From: Desulfurivibrionaceae bacterium
Lineage (GTDB): Bacteria > Desulfobacterota > Desulfobulbia > Desulfobulbales > VMSU01
Assembly (NCBI GenBank): GCA_030145275.1
Contig: JAQYVV010000003.1
Coordinates: 158,517 to 222,516, forward strand
DNA length: 64,000 bases
Direction of reading: 5' to 3'
Shown here: positions 17,001-25,073 of the stretch, one piece after another
How positions within the stretch are numbered: position 1 is the stretch's first letter
Layout: the number at the start of each line of letters is the position of its first letter
Notes under the pieces: generated by a model
What the model was told of the DNA's origin: nothing
Databases searched by the model: none
What the model saw: the letters and a program-made list of their open reading frames with translations, nothing else
Program-made: the position numbers and the translations under genes

Positions 17001-17071
17001 AGACTGAAGGTCGCAAGGACAACAAGAAAGAGCTGGGCGGAAAGGATTTTTGAGCGGATTGATTTAAACAT
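14009..17071 (-). CDS. Hybrid sensor histidine kinase with Cache-like sensor, two PAS domains and receiver
   Basis: Protein of 1020 residues. Order: TM1 (about 12-36); periplasmic Cache-like sensor (about 40-285); TM2 (about 287-306); HAMP (307-360); PAS1 (about 385-500, with a Cys-containing DKTCGTKKCAM loop); PAS2 (505-625); HisKA with H-box MSRHDMKTPLNGI (about 645); HATPase (N box NLLKNAVESS, GTGLGTYSAK); and receiver (about 905-1015; AEDD, phospho-acceptor D in LMDMQMPLLNG, K in VSKPI). All catalytic residues are present. The start lies 2 bp after the stop of the PstS-like gene, so the two are made together; I infer that the binding protein presents a ligand to the Cache domain. The target regulator is not nearby. 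Confidence 0.92.
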   Translation of the reverse strand: MFKSIRSKILSAQLFLVVLATFSLGAASFFIIYPYLTSTEQEKCEYIALTWAGNLEHLIADSKDQITLISQSEAVEFYSISFNVGPIRQYLSSFADQFPVIAYINEEGFEEVKLVSGKTVAGERNMSTNIKKALDNPNQVIFQVVSPAIHSDSKQQPPPYLEFTIHNQLFGEFAGIISAQIPVHSLKQHFATFSSFHFEGSGFLALYDLQGTTIAHANPELILTKVNLPLELQDGASSLESTLFQRDTRHGIDGFSAYAPVTGSNLIVAATLPYDQFMTVPNKMKNLFGTIIGIVILLGLLLSAAIARSISKPILKLSHVAQRLAKGEWGQDIETDSKDETGDLGRSFKQMSDDLHQMILTRDSEIELRQIVERQIKRSHLELDQIFNTAAGGMMVISLKHKIIRVNDTFFKMLGFKPQNLVGKNCYDIFPDKTCGTKKCAMAAVIRNNSRIEIETEKKRADGSMIICHLIAKPFHDINGDLIGIIEDFRDITHAKKNAELLKTSEQRYRRLFDSAPDGIAVLNDQGVIIDCNQSLASVYKRARPELIGNHFTSFNTSESTESCLLNFKKIQEIEQMEGEVQLKTPDGNIITVWRKASTIRDKAGLFTGILIYDRDISKQKEIEELREDMTRMSRHDMKTPLNGIINLPHLIKQEKNLSDKQAERLELIEDAGYKLLTMLNSSLDLYKMEEGTYLYNPAPVDLFNIFTKITEALWSEMQENQCELKVFLNGTPTGSTYSFLVQGEELLCYSMLANLLKNAVESSPWAQPISIHLDNSTQPEIQIHNQGQVPAAIHNKFFEKYVTSGKNQGTGLGTYSAKLMAQTMNGDITMTSSPAAGTTVKITMPAASNDIETTKFYEDNPNTEKPRPTGPVKTTRHPVSEDKQDDRGAKTSGKRVLLAEDDPINQALATALLEDKGFLVTLAVNGKEAIELYKEENPFDLILMDMQMPLLNGIEATKFIRKAEETTGHKVPIIAVTGTDVEKNSKVFLEAGGDAIVSKPIQIDLLWETIAKFADASDS

Positions 17072-17073
17072 CT

Positions 17074-17904
17074 TTACTCAACAGGCTGGACCCCAGGGAT
17101 AAGACCGTTTTCATGTATTATACGCTCCCCATCTGGACTGAAAACAAAATCTATAAATGCTTGTCCCACATCAGAGGGGCCTTCTTTTTCTTTATAGATG
17201 AAATTTAAAGGTGTCACAAATTTATATAAACCGCTTTGAACATTCTCTGGGGATGCTGATATGCCGTCAATTGTGAGAATATGTAACTTGGCGTTTATTG
17301 CATCAGCAATTGGAATAAAGCCTATTGTTCGTTTATAGCGCCGCAAAGTTTCAACTGTATCAGGTGTTGAATATATGATCTTGGCGGTTAATGAGTTTAT
17401 TGTGGCAAAATTTTGAATATGCCTGTTTAAAACAAGCAGGGAGGAGTCCGTTTGTTCTCTGGTTATGGGGAATATTTTGTCCAAAGAGACGTTTAGGTCT
17501 TTCCACTGATTAATTTTGCCGCTGTATATTCCAAGGATCTCTTCCGTGGTGATATTTGTCAGATTGCTAATTTGGGGATTAACTACAAAGACAATGGGAC
17601 TCATGGCAAAGGTGAGAGTTGTCAGGGTACCATCTTGCTCCTCTTTTGTTAATGGTCTTGCGATCCGTGCCAGGGGGGTTTTCCCTGTCTGCAGCATTTT
17701 TATGCCGCCTGACGAGCCGATGCTGCCGGGGATTTCGATTGGTGTGTCTGGGTTGTTTAGCTCAAATTCGTGGGCTAGAATGCGTAAGAGCGTTTGAGAA
17801 TCACCAGTTCCTGGAATAGCAAGATGGTGACTGATACCATTGCCATGGGCTATTGGGCCGTAAAGACAGATAAGCAGGGTCAGAAAAAGGGTTATTTTTC
17901 TCAT
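17074..17904 (-). CDS. PstS-like periplasmic substrate-binding protein
   Basis: Protein of 276 residues with a signal peptide (residues 1-22, ending GPIAHGNG). The PBP-like (PstS-type) core has SHHLAIPGTGDSQTLLRILA, then IPGSIGSSGGIKMLQTGKTPLARIARPLT-type ligand loops, IVFVVNPQISNLTNITTEEI with YSGKINQWKDL, and a C-terminal FVFSPDGERIIHENGLIPG. Phosphate binders carry a TGSG/SSGGI loop like this, but no pstC, pstA or pstB gene is present. Together with the 2-bp gap to the hybrid kinase, this suggests a sensing partner rather than transport. The ligand could be phosphate or another oxyanion. Confidence 0.87.
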   Translation of the reverse strand: MRKITLFLTLLICLYGPIAHGNGISHHLAIPGTGDSQTLLRILAHEFELNNPDTPIEIPGSIGSSGGIKMLQTGKTPLARIARPLTKEEQDGTLTTLTFAMSPIVFVVNPQISNLTNITTEEILGIYSGKINQWKDLNVSLDKIFPITREQTDSSLLVLNRHIQNFATINSLTAKIIYSTPDTVETLRRYKRTIGFIPIADAINAKLHILTIDGISASPENVQSGLYKFVTPLNFIYKEKEGPSDVGQAFIDFVFSPDGERIIHENGLIPGVQPVE

Positions 17905-18001
17905 TTTTTTATTCTACCTGGTATAAAAGATCGGGAGGGGTCTCGAGTTTTTTATCAAGAAGTCACATTACCGTTATTATTAGGTTAAATTCAAGGGGAA
18001 A

Positions 18002-18754
18002 ATGGGCATGGGCTTATTTTTAAAAGGGTTACAAAATAGCGCTGTTGTTTTGGTCCGACCCAAATATCCGGAAAATATTGGTTTTGTGGCTCGTACAGCT
18101 CTCAATATGGGGATCTCTCAACTTGTTTTAGTTTGCGAGGAGAGACCTGATTTGGAGCGGGTGATGACTACGGCCACCCATAATGCCAGCAAAATTGTTG
18201 AATCTATCCAATACTATACCAACTTGTCAGAGGCCTTGGCTGAGTTTCATCTTGTCGTCGGCACCACGTCCAGACAAGGGCGGCAGCGTCAGGCCACAGT
18301 CTTGCCTGGAGATCTTGCCGGGATTCTAGCCCCTGTTCTCCCTGAAAACAGGGCCGCAATCGTTTTTGGTCCGGAAGACCGGGGACTCAGCAATGAGGAA
18401 CTGCAACTGTGCGGCTTTGTCTCCAGTATACCTACAGCCGATTTCACTTCACTTAATCTCAGTCATGCAGTAGCTGTTTTCTGCCACGAAATTTTTCAAG
18501 GTCTCATGGCCCTGGAAAATTCCGCAGAACAACTGCCGTTTTCGCCTCGGCTAGCAAGTGTGCGAGAACAAGAGGGGGCCTTTGAGGAGTTTAGCACACT
18601 GTTTGCAAAGATGGACGCAAAGAGTGGTAAGGAAAAGGAGAAGAAGCGCTTAACAAAGATACGTACTCTTTTGGGCAGACGAAATCTTCAGGCCAAAGAG
18701 AGCAGATTTGTTGCTGAAATCTGTAGGGAGCTCAATACTCTTCTTGATCAGTAA
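18002..18754 (+). CDS. trmJ: tRNA (cytidine/uridine-2'-O-)-methyltransferase, TrmJ type
   Basis: SPOUT-fold methyltransferase expected to 2'-O-methylate position 32 of tRNAs. The three SPOUT motifs are present: LVRPKYPENIGFVARTALNM near the N-terminus, IVFGPEDRGLSNEEL in the middle, and LNLSHAVAVFCHEIF with the knot-forming Asn and Ser. The C-terminal 80 residues are the TrmJ-type helical extension. 250 residues, ATG at 18002 with AAGGGG directly upstream. Transcribed away from the PstS-like gene. The specificity (TrmJ rather than another TrmH-like enzyme) rests on the N-terminal motif and the C-terminal extension. Confidence 0.88.
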   Translation: MGMGLFLKGLQNSAVVLVRPKYPENIGFVARTALNMGISQLVLVCEERPDLERVMTTATHNASKIVESIQYYTNLSEALAEFHLVVGTTSRQGRQRQATVLPGDLAGILAPVLPENRAAIVFGPEDRGLSNEELQLCGFVSSIPTADFTSLNLSHAVAVFCHEIFQGLMALENSAEQLPFSPRLASVREQEGAFEEFSTLFAKMDAKSGKEKEKKRLTKIRTLLGRRNLQAKESRFVAEICRELNTLLDQ

Positions 18755-18947
18755 GTGGCGGAGCCGTGGTCGCCTCCCTCGATGGGCCAGCCTCAACGAA
18801 TTATGAAAACTTCCCACTCCCTGCCGTGATTTCATATAAACAGGGTGATGAGGAATTTTATGCCAACATTTAGGCAAATAGGGTATGATCCCACCTTTTT
18901 GAGAGGGGAACAATCTTGTTTGTTCGAACATATATAGATTTGAGTTT

Positions 18948-20969
18948 ATGATTCTAAAAAACCATTCACATACATGGGCTTTGCAGCCCTATATTTCTTC
19001 CTTTGCCCTGGCAGTATTCAACCTCTCTGTTTGTCTGCTTCTTTTTTCTGTTGCTTCTGTCTGTGCCTCACTGCCGCCAACAACCGAATCTTCAGGCTCT
19101 TTACTGAACCTTGATCTGCGCGTTTTTGTGGCGGCGAAACCCATTAATTTGATTCTTGTCGAGAAAGACAAACAGCGTCTCAGGGTTTTGCAGCATGACG
19201 GCAAACTGAAAATTATTGCAGAATATCATGCTGCAACCGGGGAAAATGGGGGCCCGAAAGAGATTGAAGGTGACTCCAAGACCCCGGAGGGGATCTATTT
19301 TATAACCAAAAAATATACCGACTCAAAGATAACTATTTTTGGCAAACGGGCTTTTCAGCTCAATTATCCCAATGTCTTCGATCATGATGCAGGTAAAGAG
19401 GGGAACGGAATATTTGTACATGGCACCAACAAGGAATTAATATCCAACAGCACCAATGGCTGCATTACTCTGAATAATGAAAATCTTGAAGATCTTGTCC
19501 AATATCTGCCCCTTGATACAATTCCGGTTGTTGTTGTTTCGTCTCTGCACAGTCTTGGTCTGCAGCAATTTGCAGACAATAGAATAGGCTCGTTTGCCTT
19601 TAATCATTTTGAGCGTGCTAAGTCTATCATGTTGCCAGCGGGCTTGGATTGGCAGCAGGTTTTTTTTGAAAGTCTGTATCTGATAAATTTGGGGAAGCAC
19701 ACGGCTGCGGTGGGGGAATATCGTTCTTTTGCAAGTCCAGATGGCCCGGATGGAGGATTTGTTCGAAGCTATATCGAATATGATGAGCAAAACGGTTGGC
19801 TTGAGCGCCAAAGTTTTCGCCAAGAAAAAAGACAAAAACTAGATCTTCAGCTGCAATCCCAGGCGGATATGTTTTTGCAGATGAAGACGGCTCAGAGAAA
19901 GAGCGAGAGAGTCTCGCAACAGTTCTGGCAAGGACGGGAGGCTCAATATCTGCAATGGTACAAGCAGTCTCTTGCCGGAGATGAAAGGCTGTCACAAAAA
20001 GCAGGGCCTCAGGTCTTAACGGTTGAGAAAAAGAGAGCTGGCGGAGATCTCTTCTGGATTTTTCTGCTTTCTTTTTGCGTTAGTATTGGCAGTTCCTGGA
20101 TTTTAGTCCAGCTCAGGGCCAAGCGAGAAGAGTCTGTTTTGGCTAATGCCGGCGAGCGCGGTTATGGGCTTGATGATGCGGTTCTAAGGGTTAGAAAAGA
20201 TATTGCCTGGATTCATGATACTCTTGCCGAACTCCGTATCCATGTACAAAAAAACGGTGCCAAGGAAGATAGGCATAAAGCGCAAGATACTCTCCAGGGA
20301 GTGGAGGAGGAACTTCAGGCCAAACAGGTTGAACTGCAAGAGGCGCTTGTTAATCGCCAAGACCAGGAAGAGCGCATCGCGCAGTTATTGCAGGGAGAAC
20401 AAGAGCTGAAGGCCCAGAAGAGTGAAGATACAAGAGAGCTGGCCTTGGTTCAGGATCAACTGTTGTTGGCCCAAGCAAATCTAAACGAAGCGCTTGAGAG
20501 CCGCAAGGAACTGGAAGAGCAGATCTCAGGACTGCCCCAGGTTGAGGAGCAATTGCAGAGCAGCCAAAGTGAACTGCAGACGCTTGCGGCAGAAAATGCC
20601 AAACTTCGTGAGCTTGCAGAACAAGAGGAGTACAAAGAGCAGTTGCTCCAGGTGCAGACACATCTGGATGATCTTGAATTGAAGCTGCAAGAGGCCGCTT
20701 TGCACCGGGAAAGGCTGGAAGAACAGGTTGACCATCTGATTGAGGTTGAGAAATCATTTATTGAACAGCAAAGAGAAATATCTCGTTTGACTGAGGAAAA
20801 CATGAAGTTTCAAGAACAAGTAGACAGTTTGGCACTTGCTGAAGAGGAGATGCCAATGGATGAAGAAATAGAAGAGATCGTTCAGGAAGAGACCAAGGTT
20901 AAGCTTGTAATGGACCATGGTACAGACTATCTCCCCAATGATGTTTTAAGCAAGTGGATAGGAAAATGA
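18948..20969 (+). CDS. L,D-transpeptidase (YkuD) with membrane anchor and long coiled-coil tail
   Basis: Protein of 673 residues. A hydrophobic N-terminal segment (about 17-42) acts as signal or anchor; the YkuD domain spans about 58-200 with the catalytic pattern FVHGTN ... STNGCITLNNENLEDL (His, then Ser-x-x-Gly-Cys). An unassigned region (200-350) follows, then a second hydrophobic segment (about 363-384), then a coiled coil from about 395 to 650 with many E/L/Q heptads, ending in an acidic tail. Expected role: cross-linking peptidoglycan stems or attaching proteins to the wall, in the periplasm. With two membrane spans the coiled coil would be cytoplasmic, an odd layout for this family. 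Its stop overlaps the ATG of the Sel1 protein (ATGA). Confidence 0.85.
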   Translation: MILKNHSHTWALQPYISSFALAVFNLSVCLLLFSVASVCASLPPTTESSGSLLNLDLRVFVAAKPINLILVEKDKQRLRVLQHDGKLKIIAEYHAATGENGGPKEIEGDSKTPEGIYFITKKYTDSKITIFGKRAFQLNYPNVFDHDAGKEGNGIFVHGTNKELISNSTNGCITLNNENLEDLVQYLPLDTIPVVVVSSLHSLGLQQFADNRIGSFAFNHFERAKSIMLPAGLDWQQVFFESLYLINLGKHTAAVGEYRSFASPDGPDGGFVRSYIEYDEQNGWLERQSFRQEKRQKLDLQLQSQADMFLQMKTAQRKSERVSQQFWQGREAQYLQWYKQSLAGDERLSQKAGPQVLTVEKKRAGGDLFWIFLLSFCVSIGSSWILVQLRAKREESVLANAGERGYGLDDAVLRVRKDIAWIHDTLAELRIHVQKNGAKEDRHKAQDTLQGVEEELQAKQVELQEALVNRQDQEERIAQLLQGEQELKAQKSEDTRELALVQDQLLLAQANLNEALESRKELEEQISGLPQVEEQLQSSQSELQTLAAENAKLRELAEQEEYKEQLLQVQTHLDDLELKLQEAALHRERLEEQVDHLIEVEKSFIEQQREISRLTEENMKFQEQVDSLALAEEEMPMDEEIEEIVQEETKVKLVMDHGTDYLPNDVLSKWIGK

Positions 20970-22129
20970 GACGATTTTTCTGGATAGCTTTTGTTCTGAC
21001 TCTGTTTGCTGTTCTGCCGGCGCAGGGCGCAACAAACATACCTCAAGCATTGGCACAAGCCAAAAGTGGTGTAGTCGGGGCTCAGGTGCAGCTTGGCCAT
21101 GCCTATCAATATGGCAAGGGTGTCAAGCAAGATTACCAAAAGGCCTTGTTCTGGTACGAAAAGGCGGCGAAGCAGGGAGAGGCAGAGGCCCAAAGGCCCC
21201 TGGGGGCAATGTACGAGATGGGGCTTGGTGCTGCTCAAGATTTTGGCAAGGCCGCCTTTTGGTACGAAAAGGCGGCGCAACAAGGCTTGGCTCGAGCCCA
21301 GGTTAATCTTGGCATTCTTTATGAAAAAGGGCAGGGGGTCGAGAAAGATTACCAAAAGGCTCTTTCCTGGTACCAAAAAGCAGCAGAGCGAGGATATGGC
21401 AGAGGAGCTAATCATCTGGGTATGCTCTATGAAAAGGGGTTTGGGGTAAAAAAAGATATTTTTCAAGCACGCCAGTTGTACAAACAGGGGGCCATGGCCA
21501 AGTACTCAAAAGCTATGCTGAACTTGGGCAGAATTTATGAACAGGGTTTAGAGGGAGAAAAAAATTTAGAGGAAGCCGCTTATTGGTATCAGCGTGCCGT
21601 TAAAAGTGGTTATAAAAAAGTGATCCCTGATTTGAACAGGGTGAAATCTCTGTTAGCGGCAAAGCTTGCGGAGGAGAGAATAGAAATAGAATCTCCGAAA
21701 AAGGTGCAGATTCAGCCCGAACTGGAGGAGAAAGCGGAGGTTGAAGAAGTAGCGCTGGAAGTTATAGAAGTTGAGAGCCCCCAAATCTCGCTTGATCGCA
21801 AGAAGGTGGATACTCCCTCTGAAACGATTGTCGAAGAGACGAATAAGCCTTTGTCTGTGGAGGAGCGGGATCTTTCCCCGCAAGAGACGGAAAAAATACA
21901 AAGCCATGATATGGGCGAAAAAAACCGGGCCTCATTGGATCCTGATACTGCTAGAAACTCCTATTTTGTCTCTTTGATAATTATTGGTAATCTCTCCTTG
22001 GCCTTGCTTTTTTGGTTTTTCATGACAAGAAGAAGCAAGAGAAGTTCCACCGCCATTATTGCTGAAATAGGCAGTGAGATTAGAGTTATTCGAAAGCAGG
22101 TTGAAGAATTAAAGGATGATATTGGGTAA
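20966..22129 (+). CDS. Sel1-repeat (TPR-like) membrane protein
   Basis: Protein of 387 residues from the ATG at 20966 (overlapping the preceding TGA as ATGA; a GTG at 20954 is less likely). A signal peptide (MRRFFWIAFVLTLFAVLPAQG) is followed by six Sel1 repeats at about residues 20-225, typically A-x-x-x-L-G-x-x-Y-x-x-G-x-G-V-x-x-D-x-x-K-A. Then comes an acidic, Glu-rich linker (230-335) and a C-terminal transmembrane helix (about 340-360, SLIIIGNLSLALLFWFF) with a short basic cytoplasmic tail. Sel1 proteins act as scaffolds. Coupling to the L,D-transpeptidase gene suggests a cell-envelope complex. The TAA stop is formed by the end of a family-B repeat. Confidence 0.88.
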   Translation: MRRFFWIAFVLTLFAVLPAQGATNIPQALAQAKSGVVGAQVQLGHAYQYGKGVKQDYQKALFWYEKAAKQGEAEAQRPLGAMYEMGLGAAQDFGKAAFWYEKAAQQGLARAQVNLGILYEKGQGVEKDYQKALSWYQKAAERGYGRGANHLGMLYEKGFGVKKDIFQARQLYKQGAMAKYSKAMLNLGRIYEQGLEGEKNLEEAAYWYQRAVKSGYKKVIPDLNRVKSLLAAKLAEERIEIESPKKVQIQPELEEKAEVEEVALEVIEVESPQISLDRKKVDTPSETIVEETNKPLSVEERDLSPQETEKIQSHDMGEKNRASLDPDTARNSYFVSLIIIGNLSLALLFWFFMTRRSKRSSTAIIAEIGSEIRVIRKQVEELKDDIG

Positions 22130-22232
22130 CTATTCAGCTGCACTCCATCTTCGCCCATATCGGAGTCTACGCTTACCTGAACAGTTACAGCCCGGAGTTA
22201 AGGGTAATTCCCAGCCTACGCTGAATAATTAC
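22126..22232. repeat. Family-B repeat element, 107 bp
   Basis: Starts GTAACTATTCAGCTG inside the stop region of the Sel1 gene (TAA at 22127-22129). It contains CGGAGTCTACGCTTACC followed by CTGAACAGTTAC (22177-22188), then a second, weaker end CTGAATAATTAC at 22221-22232. Lies between the two Sel1-repeat genes. Confidence 0.8.
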
Positions 22233-22260
22233 GATATTGGTTAAGATAACATTGTTTAAA

Positions 22261-24282
22261 ATGACTATGAAAAACCCGATTACATTGACGCTTGTTTGGT
22301 GGTTGTTTTTATGCGGCGTTGTCCAGGCACAAGTTATTGATGTTTTAATTATGAAAGCAGAGGCAGGGGCGCCAGCTGCCCAAGTGCAACTCGGGAAAGC
22401 TTATCAGGAGGGCAGGGGGGTAGAAAAGGACCTGAAGAAAGCCTTTATCTGGTACGAGAGAGCAGCTAATCAAGGTTTTGCCAAGGGGCAACGACCCCTT
22501 GGAGTCATGTATGAGTTGGGCCTGGGAACGAAGAAAGCCCCAGAAAAGGCCGTTTTTTGGTATACAAAAGCGGCAGAGCAAGGATCGGCCAGAGCCCAGA
22601 CTAATTTAGGGATTTTATACGAAACGGGGTTTGGAGTAGAAAAGGACTATGAGATTGCCCGATCCTGGTATCAGGCAGCTGCGGACCAGGGGTATGCCAG
22701 GGGTGAAATGTATTTAGGTATGATGTTTGAGAAGGGATTAGGGCAGGGAAAAGATACTAACAAAGCCCTTGAATATTACGTAAGGTCTGCAGGCCGTGGA
22801 TACGGCAGAGGGATGGCGCAGCTAGGGATGCTTTATGATAGCGGCTTGGTTGAAAGTGGGAGAAAAGAGGTAGAAACGGCCAAGTATTGGTATAAAAAAG
22901 CAGTTGCCAAGGGGTACTATCCTGCTAAAAAAATGCTAGATCAGGTTATTAAAAAAGAGCTAGAGGTATCTGATGCCGCTGCAAAAGGGTTGGAAATTTT
23001 AACGGCTGATTCCGAAAAGTTTGAAAATGTTCAATCGCAAATTGTTGAGGACATGATCACGCCTGAAAGGCAAAAAGAAGAGAGTGAGCTGGAAAAACAA
23101 ATAAAAGAGGCTGAAGAGGGGAGCGTCTCTGCACAAAATCGTTTGGGAGAGTTATACACGGAAGGGATTTTGGTCAAACGGAATCTGAAAAAGGCAGCTT
23201 TCTGGTTTCTGCGGGCGGCGGCCGAGCAGGGCAATGTTAATTCACAAAATGATCTTGCCGTTATGTATATCGAGGGCGATGGGATTGAAAAGGACATGGC
23301 CAAGGCGATGCTGTGGCTAACAAAGGCGGCTGAAAACGGAAATGATATTGCCCAGAACAATTTGGCAACTGTGTACGCTAATGGTGATAGCGGGGGGGGG
23401 CAAGATATTGACAAGGCAATTTTCTGGTATGAGAAGGCGGCTGAAAATGGCAATGATTCGGCCCAGAATGATTTGGCCATCCTACTGAGCAAGGGTGAAG
23501 AACTTGAGCAGGATTTTGAACAGGCCCTCAATTGGTTCAATTTGTCTGCTGAGAAAGGCAATCTTGATGCCCAAAATAACTTAAGTGTCATTTACGCCGA
23601 TGAATCTTGGGCCGGTAAAGATATGTCTAAATCTAATTACTGGGGCCATCGGGCTTTAGCAGAGCATGGTGATGCGCTTGCCCAGAATGAGCTGGCCATT
23701 ATGTATATTAATGGAGATGGAACGAACAAAGATCCTAAAAGATCGTTTTTTTGGTTTGAAAAAGCGGCTCAGCAGGGAGATATTACAGCCCAGAACAATT
23801 TAGCCATCATGTATACCAAGGGTGAAGGTGTTGAGCAGAACTTTGAAAAGGCGGTTTACTGGTGTGAGAAGGCGGCTGAACAGGGTAATCTAACAGCTCA
23901 AAACAACTTGGCAATCATGTACAGCAAAGGTCAGGGCGTTGAAAAGGATTTGAGTAAAACCGTCTATTGGTCTGAAAGGTCTGCAAAGGAAGGCAATCAG
24001 ACGGCCCAGAAAAACTTAGCTATTCTCTACGTGGAGGGGCAAGGGGTTGAAAAAGACTTTAGCAAAGCAATAAGCTGGTTTGAAAAAGCGGCGGCACAAG
24101 GAGACCTTGCATCACAGAAAAATCTTGGAGTGATTTACGCAAGTGATGAGTGGCAGATCAAGGATCTCAGCAAAGCAGAGTACTGGCTCGAGAAAGCTGC
24201 CGAGCAAGGTGATGAGATGTCCCAGCAGAATTTAGCAATCATACGGCAGGAATCTAAAATGCAAAAGCCAAAAATGGACTAA
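22261..24282 (+). CDS. Large exported Sel1-repeat protein
   Basis: Protein of 673 residues from the ATG at 22261 (a TTG at 22237 is the longer alternative; no clear ribosome site for either). A signal peptide (PITLTLVWWLFLCGVVQA) leads to two arrays of Sel1 repeats. The first (about residues 25-235) closely resembles the repeats of the neighbour at 20966. The second (about 280-665) has about eleven copies with the consensus AQNNLA-x-MY-x-x-G-x-G-x-x-K-D-x-x-K-A-x-x-W-x-x-K-A-A-E-x-G-N. A charged linker (238-285) joins them. No membrane anchor at the C-terminus, so it is probably periplasmic. It likely arose by duplication of the preceding gene, and both probably serve the L,D-transpeptidase cluster. 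Confidence 0.88.
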   Translation: MTMKNPITLTLVWWLFLCGVVQAQVIDVLIMKAEAGAPAAQVQLGKAYQEGRGVEKDLKKAFIWYERAANQGFAKGQRPLGVMYELGLGTKKAPEKAVFWYTKAAEQGSARAQTNLGILYETGFGVEKDYEIARSWYQAAADQGYARGEMYLGMMFEKGLGQGKDTNKALEYYVRSAGRGYGRGMAQLGMLYDSGLVESGRKEVETAKYWYKKAVAKGYYPAKKMLDQVIKKELEVSDAAAKGLEILTADSEKFENVQSQIVEDMITPERQKEESELEKQIKEAEEGSVSAQNRLGELYTEGILVKRNLKKAAFWFLRAAAEQGNVNSQNDLAVMYIEGDGIEKDMAKAMLWLTKAAENGNDIAQNNLATVYANGDSGGGQDIDKAIFWYEKAAENGNDSAQNDLAILLSKGEELEQDFEQALNWFNLSAEKGNLDAQNNLSVIYADESWAGKDMSKSNYWGHRALAEHGDALAQNELAIMYINGDGTNKDPKRSFFWFEKAAQQGDITAQNNLAIMYTKGEGVEQNFEKAVYWCEKAAEQGNLTAQNNLAIMYSKGQGVEKDLSKTVYWSERSAKEGNQTAQKNLAILYVEGQGVEKDFSKAISWFEKAAAQGDLASQKNLGVIYASDEWQIKDLSKAEYWLEKAAEQGDEMSQQNLAIIRQESKMQKPKMD

Positions 24283-24295
24283 ATTTGAAATCCAA

Positions 24296-25015
24296 TTAAT
24301 ATCCCTTCAACGGACAGCTCTCACAGCGAGGGTTTGTCTTCTTGCAGTTCTCTTTCCCGGTTCTGACAATCAAGGCGTGGTATTCGTTGTATAGAAGGAT
24401 ATCTTCAGGGAGTGAATCTGTGATTATTGTCTGGATTTCATGGTAGTCCGCTTCGTCCTCAGCTAAGATACCGTGCCGGGAAAGGATGCGGTAGGTGTAC
24501 GTGTCAACGACAAAAGTCGGCTTTTCTGCCGCATACAGAAGAATAGAATCGGCAGTTTCCGGACCAATTCCTTTGACCGAGAGCAGATCCTCTCTCAGTT
24601 GCTCTACTGGTGTATCTAAAAGATAGCTGATCTCACCGTCATATTGTGTCTCTATGAGTTGAAAAAGGTTGTGTAGTCGGGCGGCTTTAAGGTTAAAATA
24701 GCCGCAAGGCCTGATTTTTTCAGCCAAAAATTCAATGGGAAGGTCGCGCAATTTTTCGTAGGAGAGAAGGTCCTCGTGTTTCAGGGCATCGATCGCCTTG
24801 CGTACGTTGGTCCAGTTCGTGTTCTGGGTGAGGATAGCGCCGACGATGATCTCAAAAGGGGTATCGCCAGGCCACCAGTTCTGGCGGCCAAAATGGTCTA
24901 AAAGACGTTGATATATTGTAAGAATCTTGTTGGGTTGCACAGAAATATTCAATGAATTAGTTCGACTGTGAATACTGACCACAGATTGTGATGCTGTCTT
25001 ATGCAAAAAATCCAA
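24296..25015 (-). CDS. Endonuclease III-like HhH-GPD DNA glycosylase
   Basis: Base-excision repair glycosylase family (MIG/MagIII-like branch), about 210-239 residues. The core has FEIIVGAILTQNTNWTNV, the helix-hairpin-helix SVKGIGPETADSILLYA and the catalytic Asp in FVVDTYTYRIL. Where bifunctional Nth has Lys in its GRKTA motif this protein has Glu (GPETA), so it should be a monofunctional glycosylase. The C-terminal iron-sulfur loop shows C-x6-C-x2-C (NCKKTNPRCESCP), but the protein stops five residues later, where the fourth Cys is expected. The start is uncertain: TTG at 25015 gives the full frame without a ribosome site, and no ATG exists before the domain. It is convergent with the Sel1 gene, 13 bp away. 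Confidence 0.82.
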   Translation of the reverse strand: MDFLHKTASQSVVSIHSRTNSLNISVQPNKILTIYQRLLDHFGRQNWWPGDTPFEIIVGAILTQNTNWTNVRKAIDALKHEDLLSYEKLRDLPIEFLAEKIRPCGYFNLKAARLHNLFQLIETQYDGEISYLLDTPVEQLREDLLSVKGIGPETADSILLYAAEKPTFVVDTYTYRILSRHGILAEDEADYHEIQTIITDSLPEDILLYNEYHALIVRTGKENCKKTNPRCESCPLKGY

Positions 25016-25027
25016 ACTTTAGCGTTA

Positions 25028-25059
25028 AGGACTTGCCTAAATTTATTTAGGCAAGTCCT
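25028..25059. terminator. Strong hairpin, probable terminator of the thiC-like operon
   Basis: AGGACTTGCCTAAA - TTTA - TTTAGGCAAGTCCT, a perfect 14-bp stem with a 4-base loop. It lies downstream of the 110-residue membrane protein on the minus strand, 13 bp before the glycosylase gene. There is no long T run on either side, so termination strength is uncertain. Confidence 0.65.
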
Positions 25060-25073
25060 AAGGTTTTCCATGG

